Shown one piece after another: positions 1 to 5,231 of a stretch of DNA of 7,895 nucleotides (its first letter is position 1; every line of letters begins with the position of its first letter). The notes beneath the pieces were generated by a model that did not search any database, was not told the DNA's origin, and saw only the letters and a program-made list of their open reading frames with translations. The position numbers and the translations under genes are program-made. This stretch comes from an uncultured Senegalimassilia sp. (GTDB lineage Bacteria > Actinomycetota > Coriobacteriia > Coriobacteriales > Eggerthellaceae). The stretch spans positions 1-7,895 of the forward strand of contig NZ_CAKTYH010000092.1 in assembly GCF_934632265.1 (NCBI RefSeq), in the 5' to 3' direction.

Positions 1-276
1 GACTTCGGCGCCGACATGCTGGTCATCCTGACCGCCGTCGAGAAGGTCTGCATCAACTTCAACAAGCCCGACCAGGAGGAGCTCTCCACGATGACCGTGG
101 CCGAGGCCCGCGAGTACATCGCCCAGGGCCAGTTCGCCCCCGGCTCCATGCTGCCCAAGGTCGAGGCCTGCATCGAGTACGTCGAGGCTTTCCCGCAGGG
201 CAAGGCCCTCATCACCTCCCTCGAGTGCGCCGCCGCCGGCCTCGAGGGCATGACGGGCACCGTCATCGTTGCGTAG
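1..276 (+). CDS. arcC: Carbamate kinase, C-terminal part (5' end outside window)
   Basis: Only the last 91 codons are present, open from the first base and ending at TAG 274-276. Carbamate kinase reversibly converts carbamoyl phosphate + ADP to carbamate + ATP in the cytoplasm; it is the ATP-yielding last step of arginine deiminase and of ureide/agmatine fermentation. The visible part carries the family's C-terminal signatures: a strand DMLVILTAVEKV (residues 5-16 of the fragment), then INFNKPDQEEL, the APGSMLPKVEA segment with its conserved Lys, and the closing G-MTGTVI strand. Third positions are almost all G or C, as in the enzyme genes further along. No arginine deiminase or carbamoyltransferase gene is visible, because the upstream side is cut off. 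Family identity is seen directly; which pathway it serves is not. Confidence 0.93.
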   Translation, partial: DFGADMLVILTAVEKVCINFNKPDQEELSTMTVAEAREYIAQGQFAPGSMLPKVEACIEYVEAFPQGKALITSLECAAAGLEGMTGTVIVA

Positions 277-493
277 CCTGTTTGCCGGCTTTGTCTGCCC
301 GTCCTTTCAGGGATCGGCCGCGCCTAGGACGTTATGTTCGCCGTCGCAGGGCCCGGTCCTGGTGCGGCGGGTAGGGCGCCCCGCGGGCGTCCGCGGCTGC
401 CGGGAATCGCAGACCCGCCGCCGCGTAGCGCCCGCGTTATGCTCAAAGACCGGCGCGGTCGCTTATCCCGTTCCGGTGTCTAAACGCTTACCC

Positions 494-521
494 GCGGCAG
501 TGCGTGCGCATGCACTGCCGC
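494..521. repeat. Strong 10-bp inverted repeat next to an anti-Shine-Dalgarno-like octamer
   Basis: GCGGCAGTGC at 494-503 is perfectly complementary to GCACTGCCGC at 512-521, leaving an 8-base loop. The right arm runs directly into CACCTCCT (521-528), the sequence found at the 3' end of bacterial 16S rRNA; on the minus strand it reads as a perfect AGGAGGTG ribosome binding site. No run of T follows on either strand. Confidence 0.6.
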
Positions 522-589
522 ACCTCCTAATGCCTTTGTGTATATATTCGTGCGGCGGCTATTGAGTCGCCGCGTTTACCAACTGCAGA

Positions 590-621
590 CAAGGCTCCGT
601 CGGCAACGCGGCGGAGCCTTG
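590..621. repeat. 10-bp inverted repeat upstream of the methyltransferase gene
   Basis: CAAGGCTCCG (590-599) pairs perfectly with CGGAGCCTTG (612-621) around a 12-base loop. It lies between arcC and the next gene, where a terminator would be expected, but neither strand has a T-tract after it. It could be a Rho-dependent or processed 3' end, or a protein-binding site just upstream of the candidate promoter. Confidence 0.5.
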
Positions 622-628
622 CCATATC

Positions 629-637
629 TGAGATAAT
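629..637 (+). promoter_or_regulatory. Candidate extended -10 promoter for the RNA methyltransferase gene
   Basis: TGAGATAAT fits an extended -10 element (TGn followed by a hexamer with 5 of 6 consensus bases). It would start transcription near 644, giving a leader of roughly 54 bases before the ATG at 698. I see no recognisable -35 at the expected distance, so this is a weak prediction. Confidence 0.35.
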
Positions 638-697
638 GAATCGATCGCCCCGTAAGGCATCGACTTACCAGCTTTTGCAGACGAAGGGAAACGCGCT

Positions 698-1528
698 ATG
701 CCGTACGAACACTTGACCAGCGCAAACGATGCGCGCTTGGCGCCGTATGCGCGTGTGCGCGATGCCGATCTGGCGGCTTGGCCCGACGCGCCCGCCGGCT
801 TGTTTATGGCGGAGTCGCGTGCGGTCATTGCGGCGGCGATCGAGGCCGGCGCTCGTCCGCGTTCCTTCCTGGTAAGCGAGTCCTGGGCCGACGATGCCGC
901 GCCGCTTGCTCGCCAGCTGCTCGCGCAACACCCCGCATGCCCGGCGCTGTGCGCGCCTGACTCTCTGTTCTCCCAGGTCACCGGCTACAAAATCGTGCGC
1001 GGCCCTGTAGCCGCTTTCGAGCGCCCCGCGCTGCCCGACCCTTCGCAGCTGCTTGCCGGCGCCCGCCGCGTGGCCGTGCTCGAGGACGTGGGCAACTACG
1101 CCAACATCGGCAGCGCGTTCCGCGCGGCGCACGCGTTCGGCGTCGACGCCGTGCTGGTCACGCCCTCGTGCCACGACCCGCTGTTCCGCCGCGCCAGCCG
1201 TATGAGCCAGGGTACGGTGCTGCAGGTGCCGTGGACGCGTATCGGCGCGCAGCGCGACTGGGCTGCCGAGGGTATCCCGCTGCTGCATGCGGCGGGGTTC
1301 AAGGTGGCGGCGCTGGCGCTTGAGGACCGGTCGCTTGCGCTGGGCGACCCGCAGCTTGCCGCATGCGAGCGGCTGGCCATGGTGCTCGGCACCGAGGGGG
1401 CGGGCCTGCACCCGTCGACCATCGCCGCCAGCGACTACACGGTGAAGATCCCCATGGCCCACGGCGTGGACAGCCTCAACGTCGCCGCCGCCAGCGCCGT
1501 AGCCTTCTGGGAGTTACGCGCGAGGTAG
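698..1528 (+). CDS. TrmH/SpoU-family RNA 2'-O-methyltransferase
   Basis: The 276-aa protein is a SPOUT-class, S-adenosylmethionine-dependent methyltransferase expected to methylate a ribose 2'-OH in rRNA or tRNA. All three family motifs are present in the C-terminal half. Motif 1 is around residues 129-154 (EDVGNYANIGSAFRAA, with N136 and catalytic R142). Motif 2 is residues 228-253 (MVLGTEGAGL then VKIPM). Motif 3 is residues 258-272 (DSLNVAAASAVAFWE), which helps form the trefoil-knot cofactor pocket. Residues 1-110 resemble the variable N-terminal substrate-binding domain of rRNA-type members. Length is normal. The start follows a purine-rich GAAGGGA site about 8 bases upstream. The gene stands alone, with a non-coding stretch on each side. 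Its last 12 codons are duplicated immediately downstream. The exact target nucleotide cannot be read from sequence. Confidence 0.9.
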   Translation: MPYEHLTSANDARLAPYARVRDADLAAWPDAPAGLFMAESRAVIAAAIEAGARPRSFLVSESWADDAAPLARQLLAQHPACPALCAPDSLFSQVTGYKIVRGPVAAFERPALPDPSQLLAGARRVAVLEDVGNYANIGSAFRAAHAFGVDAVLVTPSCHDPLFRRASRMSQGTVLQVPWTRIGAQRDWAAEGIPLLHAAGFKVAALALEDRSLALGDPQLAACERLAMVLGTEGAGLHPSTIAASDYTVKIPMAHGVDSLNVAAASAVAFWELRAR

Positions 1529-1575
1529 GGCCGCCAACGCCGTAGCGTTTTGGGAGCTCCGCGCAAGGTTGGGCC
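1490..1575 (+). repeat. Tandem 43-bp repeat covering the end of the methyltransferase gene
   Basis: Unit 1 (1490-1532) comprises the last 12 codons, the TAG stop and 4 further bases. Unit 2 (1533-1575) follows with no gap and matches at 36 of 43 positions. Read from its first base, unit 2 encodes ANAVAFWELRAR against ASAVAFWELRAR for the gene, with TTG where the gene has TAG. Five of the seven differences are synonymous (GCC/GCG, TTC/TTT, two in TTA/CTC, GCG/GCA). That suggests the copy diverged while under coding constraint. Since 43 is not a multiple of 3, unit 2 is out of frame with the gene. Confidence 0.9.
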
Positions 1576-1771
1576 AATGGCGGGTTGCCCGGATTGTTGC
1601 GCGCCGGCGGCGGATCGCCCAGCTCGCCGAGCGCCGGCAGACAACCCCTACGAAAAGGCTGCGGCTTCGGTCTTGGCGGACGCTTGGCCATCATTTGCGG
1701 CCGCATCGTTGCCCCATCGTTAAATCTTCCCTCCCCGCCAGATTCCCGGACGTTTTCCTTGGCGGTTAGCG
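1576..1771. other. Gene-free spacer between methyltransferase and cold-shock gene
   Basis: No credible gene lies between the 43-bp repeat and the cold-shock promoter region. The frame of repeat unit 2 happens to stay open to TAG 1767-1769, but the translation is Arg-rich and low in complexity beyond the duplicated part. Short repeats occur (GCGCCGGC twice near 1610-1640; GGGTTG paired with CAACCC), but no clear terminator with a T-tract. Confidence 0.5.
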
Positions 1772-1873
1772 TATGATGGAACGCGTGCTCTCGAGGTGAG
1801 GGCGAGTGTTGCCGCCATGCAACGCGCAGTGTTACCCCCGTGCGATAGCGCGGGAGAGAAAAGAGGATTTAAA
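1772..1873 (+). promoter_or_regulatory. Candidate promoter and structured leader of the cold-shock gene
   Basis: TATGAT at 1772-1777 matches 5 of 6 bases of the -10 consensus; the -35 is poor. Transcription from about 1784 would give a leader of roughly 90 bases, in line with the long leaders common on cold-shock mRNAs. The leader can form two hairpins: GTTGC/GCAAC (1808-1812 with 1819-1823) and a 7-bp stem with a GATA loop (1837-1843 with 1848-1854). The second ends nine bases before the GAGG ribosome binding site at 1863-1866. Temperature-dependent folding is an inference from the family. Confidence 0.45.
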
Positions 1874-2077
1874 ATGGCGGAAGGTACTGTTAAGTGGTTT
1901 AACCCCGAGAAGGGTTACGGCTTCATCTCTCAGAACGACGGCGAGGACCTGTTCGTGCATTTCTCTGAGATCAAGATGGACGGCTTCAAGACCCTCGACG
2001 AGGGCCAGGCTGTTTCCTTCGACGTGACCACTGGTCAGAACGGCAAGCTCCAGGCAAGCAACGTGGTTCGTCTGTAA
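1874..2077 (+). CDS. csp: Cold-shock domain protein (CspA family)
   Basis: The 67-aa protein is a single cold-shock domain: a five-stranded OB-fold that binds single-stranded RNA and DNA and acts as an RNA chaperone in the cytoplasm. It opens with [15 protein letters not shown] (residues 4-18), containing the RNP1 motif KGYGFI. RNP2 is LFVHF (residues 26-30), followed by the usual SEI and a C-terminal strand ending ASNVVRL. Length and motif order are exactly typical. I chose the ATG at 1874 because the domain begins there and GAGG (1863-1866) sits 7 bases upstream; an in-frame upstream ATG at 1796 would add 26 residues unlike the family. It is monocistronic, with its own terminator at 2105-2139. 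Confidence 0.97.
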   Translation: MAEGTVKWFNPEKGYGFISQNDGEDLFVHFSEIKMDGFKTLDEGQAVSFDVTTGQNGKLQASNVVRL

Positions 2078-2104
2078 CCCACCGCTTTCTTAAACAGGTA
2101 GCTG

Positions 2105-2139
2105 AAAGCCCCTGCGTGTGCTGCGCAGGGGCTTTTTTT
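2105..2139 (+). terminator. Intrinsic terminator of the cold-shock gene
   Basis: AAAGCCCCTGCG (2105-2116) pairs perfectly with CGCAGGGGCTTT (2124-2135) around a 7-base loop, and the T-run extends through 2139. It lies 27 bases after the csp stop codon. This is the cleanest terminator in the window. Confidence 0.93.
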
Positions 2140-2175
2140 GTTACTCAGACCCGCACGCGGCGCCGGAAACGGTGG

Positions 2176-2335
2176 TTGCGCGACGAAAAGTCGATACGTC
2201 TGCGTTTAAATGGCGCACGGTGTAGTAGCTGGGAATCGTCCAAGCCTGTGAACTGGGCGTATGGAACACTCCCGAAGCGGGCTAGCGCCGGATGCGAGGT
2301 TAAAACGCAGACGTATCGACTTTTCGATCTTGCGC
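2176..2335. mobile_element. MITE-like element with perfect 24-bp terminal inverted repeats
   Basis: The 24 bases at 2184-2207 are exactly reverse-complementary to 2303-2326. They enclose 95 bp with no credible gene. The arm begins CGAAAAGTCGATACG and ends TCTGCGTTT. Just outside the arms the hexamer TTGCGC occurs in direct orientation on both sides (2176-2181 and 2330-2335), as a target-site duplication would. The element between the hexamers is 148 bp. The interior holds smaller pairings (GGCGC 2212-2216 with GCGCC 2285-2289; CCCG/CGGG at 2271-2281). It lies between two convergent genes. It could be a non-autonomous transposable element, an invertible segment, or a dispersed palindromic repeat. 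The repeat itself is certain; the class is inferred. Confidence 0.6.
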
Positions 2336-2440
2336 CGCGGTAGCGTGACGGGGATTGGGCGATTTGTTGCGCCTTCGGGCTAGTTGCGGGCCGAATCATA
2401 GAGGGGGCAGCAACATCGGAAAACCCTAGCCGAAACGAGA

Positions 2441-2472
2441 AAAGGCGCCGCCTCGATCGAGACGGCGCCTTT
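2441..2472 (-). terminator. Terminator downstream of the MFS transporter gene
   Basis: AAAGGCGCCG (2441-2450) pairs with CGGCGCCTTT (2463-2472); the interior contains the palindrome CTCGATCGAG (2452-2461), so nearly the whole segment folds. Read on the minus strand the stem is followed by CCTTTTCTCGTTT, adequate for termination of the transporter mRNA. A second, smaller hairpin (GCCCGC 2513-2518 with GCGGGC 2524-2529) lies between this and the stop codon. Confidence 0.8.
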
Positions 2473-2546
2473 GCGAGCTTGAAAACGCAGCGGGCTGCGG
2501 TCGCAGTTGCAAGCCCGCGATATGCGGGCGCAGCCCAGTAGGCCCG

Positions 2547-3764
2547 TTACTCCAGGTCGGAGCCCTTCTTCTCGGGCAGGAAGAACATCGCGATGAACGC
2601 GACCACGTAGATGCAGGCCACGCAGCCGATGGCGAAGCCGAAGCCGTGGCCGGCGGCGATGATCGGGATGACCACCGGTGCCGACGCGCCGCCGATGAAG
2701 CGGCCGGCGTTGTACAGCGCGGTCTGCGCCGTGCCGCGCACCTCGGTGGGGAACAGCTCGGCGATCAGCGTGCCGTAGCCGCCGATCATACCGTTGGCGA
2801 ACATGCCCATGAAGAAGCCGCCGAACAGCAGCGCCGTGGGGTCGGTCAGCTGGCTGTAGATGACGATCATGACGGCGGCGCCGATCTGGAAGGTCCAGAA
2901 CGCGGGGCGACGGCCGGCCTTGTCGGCCAGCCAGCCGAACACCGAGATGCCGATCATCATGCCGATGACGGTGACGGCGGTCCACATGCCGGTGGAGGTC
3001 AGGCTCAGGCCCAGCTCGCCGTTGAGGTACTTCGGCAGCCAGGTCATGATGCCGAAGTAGCCGGCGTTCTGCACGGTGCACAGGATGATGATGATCACGG
3101 AGTACTTGATGCGCGTGGGCGAGTTGAACAGGCTGGCCAGGTTGCCGTGCTTCTTGCCGGAGGCCTTGTGCTCCTCGAAGATGGGCGGCTCGGGAACGAA
3201 CGCGCGGATGATGATGGCGACGATGGCGGGTACGACGCCGACCGCGAACAGGCCGCGCCAGCCGAACGCGGCGATGATGGGCGCGGACGCCAGCGAAGCG
3301 ACCAGCACGCCGACCTGGAAGCCCAGGCCGACGGCGGAAGTGGCCTTCGCGCGGTTAGCGGGGCTGGAAACCTCGGAGGCGATGGCCATGCCCAGGCCGA
3401 ACTCGGCGCCGATGCCCAGGCCCGCCAGGAAGCGGAACAGCGCCATCAGCTCGAAGTTGGGGGCGAAGGCCGAGCACAGGGTGAACACGCCGAAGAAGAT
3501 GACGGAGTAGGTCAGCACCCTGATGCGGCCGAGCTTGTCGGCCAGCGTGCCGAAGACCAGGCCGCCCAGGAAGGCGCCTGCCAGCGTGATGGACGTGAGC
3601 GAGCCGGCGGTGGCATTGTCCACGCCGAAGGTGGCGATGATGCCGGAGAGTGCGAAGCTCAAGATCATGAGGTCCAGGCCGTCGAGCGCGTGGCCGATGG
3701 CCGCGGAGAACACGGCTTTGCCGGCGTAGTGCTTCATCTCGGAAGCTTTTTCTTTGTGTGGCAT
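2547..3764 (-). CDS. MFS transporter, AAHS-like (organic acid:H+ symporter)
   Basis: The 405-aa protein is a 12-helix major facilitator superfamily membrane transporter. Helix 1 carries DGLD (residues 28-31), the acidic signature of aromatic-acid/sialic-acid symporters (PcaK, BenK, NanT type). The loop between helices 2 and 3 has the MFS motif GTLADKLGRIRV (72-83), repeated between helices 8 and 9 as GWLADKAGRR (277-286). RFLAGLGIGAEFG (111-123) is helix 4, and a charged central loop spans about 191-220. I prefer the ATG at 3764 because GGGATGG lies upstream of it; starting at 3788 would add 8 residues but lacks a ribosome binding site. The gene diverges from the amidohydrolase operon, so uptake of a carboxylated ring compound such as orotate, dihydroorotate, a hydantoin or a ureido acid is a reasonable inference. 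The substrate is not readable from sequence. Confidence 0.88.
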   Translation of the reverse strand: MPHKEKASEMKHYAGKAVFSAAIGHALDGLDLMILSFALSGIIATFGVDNATAGSLTSITLAGAFLGGLVFGTLADKLGRIRVLTYSVIFFGVFTLCSAFAPNFELMALFRFLAGLGIGAEFGLGMAIASEVSSPANRAKATSAVGLGFQVGVLVASLASAPIIAAFGWRGLFAVGVVPAIVAIIIRAFVPEPPIFEEHKASGKKHGNLASLFNSPTRIKYSVIIIILCTVQNAGYFGIMTWLPKYLNGELGLSLTSTGMWTAVTVIGMMIGISVFGWLADKAGRRPAFWTFQIGAAVMIVIYSQLTDPTALLFGGFFMGMFANGMIGGYGTLIAELFPTEVRGTAQTALYNAGRFIGGASAPVVIPIIAAGHGFGFAIGCVACIYVVAFIAMFFLPEKKGSDLE

Positions 3765-4007
3765 AGTGATTTCCATCCCATTCCGCAAGTGGTCAAACTT
3801 TCAATGAAAATACTCTCATACTGAATATTTGCAAGGGTTTGTTGCAGATTTTACGTTCCCGAAATATAGCGGCGGGGAAGGCGCCTGTCGCGTGGGCCCG
3901 ACGCGCTTCGCAAGCCCCGATTTCATGCCGTGAAGTGCGGTTTCGGTGGTGGTCGCAGGCTGTCCCGGCACGTTGGACTACTATTCCGGTATGAGAAAGG
4001 AGAAGCT
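3765..4007. promoter_or_regulatory. Divergent promoter region between transporter and amidohydrolase operon
   Basis: This shared upstream region is AT-richer on its transporter side. On the minus strand TTGCAA (3834-3829) and TATTTT (3812-3807), 16 bases apart, form a plausible but imperfect promoter for the transporter. TGCAA (3830-3834) and TTGCA (3842-3846) make an inverted repeat overlapping that -35, a possible operator. On the plus side I see no strong promoter, but AAAGGAG (3996-4002) is an excellent ribosome binding site for the ATG at 4008. Confidence 0.4.
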
Positions 4008-5231
4008 ATGCGGCACGCTATCGAAGACGTTGAGTATGCAGAATACCTTTTCGACCGGTTCTACGGCATCGGCAGCTGCGAGTCGGGCGGCGTGACCCGG
4101 CTCGGCTACACCGAGGTGGAGGACGAGATGCACCGGGCCCTGTGCGCGCTCGGCGAGGAGAAGGGCTACGGCCACTTCGCCGACCAGGTGGGCAACACCT
4201 ACCTGTACCGCCCGCAGTACAGCATGGACGAGCCCTTCTGGCTGGTCGGCTCGCACCTGGATTCGGTGATCGAAGGCGGGCGCTACGACGGCGTCGCGGG
4301 CATCATCGCCGGGCTGCTGGTGATGGGGTGGGCCGAACGCGACGGCCTTGACCTGCCCATCCGCGTGGGTGCCATGCGCTGCGAGGAGTCCAGCAACTTC
4401 GGCAGGAGCACCATCGGCAGCGGCCTTATCACCAAGGAAATCTACAAGCACGACGTGGGCGAGGCCGTGAACAAGCAGGGCGAGACGCTGCACGAGGTGT
4501 TCGACCGCAAGGGCTACAGCCTGACGCCCGATCGCATCCAGGGCATCCACGAGTACCTTGAGCTGCACATCGAGCAGGGCAAGGTCTTGGAGGAATACGG
4601 CGACGCCGTGGGCATCGTGAGCACCATCGCCGGCCCGCGCCGCTTCAAGGTGCACGTGCACGGCAACGCGGAGCATTCGGGCGCCACGCCCATGGGCATG
4701 CGCTCCGACGCGCTTGCGGCGGCTGCCGAGATCATCCTGGAGGTCGAGGAGATTGGCAAATCCGAGGCCATGCACCAGTCCGTGGCCACGGTGGGCGTCA
4801 TGACGAACCACCCCAACGCGCTCAACGTCATCCCCGGCGAGGTGGAGCTGGGCATCGACATGCGCGGCATCGACGTGGCCAGCCTCGATCGCATGGAGGC
4901 GCGCCTGAAGGCCGCGTGCACGCGCATCTGCGAGAAGCGCCGCCTCAAGTACTTCCGCGAGAAAACCTCCGACATCCCGCCCATCGAGATGTCGTCCGAG
5001 ACGCAGCAGAAGCTGCTCGATGCGGCGAAGCGCCTGCGCATCCCGCATCGGCTGATGATCAGCGGCGCAGGTCACGACGCCATGTCGTTTGCGCACATCT
5101 GCGACACGGGCATGGTGTTCATCCCGTGCGTGAAGGGCATCAGCCACAACAAGAAGGAGTTCGCCACCATCGAATCGATCCTCGACGGCGCGATGGTGAT
5201 GTACGAGCATTTGAAGGAAGAGGCGCTATGA
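4008..5231 (+). CDS. M20-family N-carbamoyl amino acid / ureido acid amidohydrolase
   Basis: The 407-aa cytoplasmic enzyme belongs to the hydantoinase/carbamoylase group of M20 metallohydrolases (allantoate amidohydrolase AllC, HyuC, beta-ureidopropionase). These cleave an N-carbamoyl group to amine, CO2 and NH3 using two metals. Expected ligands are visible: H83 in GSHLDS, D94 in RYDGV, E126/E127 in RCEES, H187 in LHIEQG and H380 in GISHN. The dimerisation/lid domain (about 211-325) has GNAEHSGATPMGMRSDA, NVIPG and IDMRGID; SGAGHDAM (352-359) is the usual C-terminal signature. The metal-site loop reads EESSNFGRS where many relatives have EEGSRFG, which may affect specificity. The ATG at 4008 follows AAAGGAG at ideal spacing; an upstream in-frame ATG at 3930 has none. 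The stop overlaps the next start (ATGA), implying translational coupling. Given the dihydroorotase-like partner, N-carbamoyl-aspartate is my favoured substrate; allantoate or another carbamoyl amino acid remains possible. Confidence 0.88.
   Translation: MRHAIEDVEYAEYLFDRFYGIGSCESGGVTRLGYTEVEDEMHRALCALGEEKGYGHFADQVGNTYLYRPQYSMDEPFWLVGSHLDSVIEGGRYDGVAGIIAGLLVMGWAERDGLDLPIRVGAMRCEESSNFGRSTIGSGLITKEIYKHDVGEAVNKQGETLHEVFDRKGYSLTPDRIQGIHEYLELHIEQGKVLEEYGDAVGIVSTIAGPRRFKVHVHGNAEHSGATPMGMRSDALAAAAEIILEVEEIGKSEAMHQSVATVGVMTNHPNALNVIPGEVELGIDMRGIDVASLDRMEARLKAACTRICEKRRLKYFREKTSDIPPIEMSSETQQKLLDAAKRLRIPHRLMISGAGHDAMSFAHICDTGMVFIPCVKGISHNKKEFATIESILDGAMVMYEHLKEEAL

Larger units (their letters stand above)
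277..628. other. Gene-free, hairpin-rich intergenic region after arcC
   Basis: I see no convincing coding region here: the open frames have no family resemblance and no good ribosome binding site. The stretch contains several inverted repeats: 364-372 with 413-421 (9 bp, GCGGCGGGT), 494-503 with 512-521 (10 bp), 552-557 with 568-573 (6 bp), and 590-599 with 612-621 (10 bp). None is followed by a T-tract, so they are not ordinary intrinsic terminators. It could be a long structured 3' UTR of arcC, a non-coding RNA, or simply GC-rich spacer. I looked for RNase P, SRP RNA and tmRNA core motifs on both strands and did not find them. Confidence 0.5.

Noticed and set aside
269..565. 98-codon frame after arcC
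   Set aside because: No ribosome binding site, starts inside arcC, and the translation is low-information; the region is better described by its inverted repeats.
364..573. CRISPR array or tandem direct repeats among the hairpins after arcC
   Set aside because: The repeats are inverted, of different sequence, and unevenly spaced; there are no regular repeat-spacer units.
1569..1769. Open frame continuing from repeat unit 2
   Set aside because: Beyond the duplicated 12 codons the translation is Arg-rich and unlike any methyltransferase; best seen as chance openness in GC-rich DNA.
2646..3824. Long open frame on the plus strand across the transporter gene
   Set aside because: It is the GC-rich antisense shadow of the MFS gene: low-complexity Asp/Gly/Ala/Arg-rich translation with no family signature.
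4916..5227. N-terminal extension of the dihydroorotase to an upstream ATG
   Set aside because: The added region is the out-of-frame reading of the M20 gene and unlike any dihydroorotase; the ATG at 5228 aligns with the family start.
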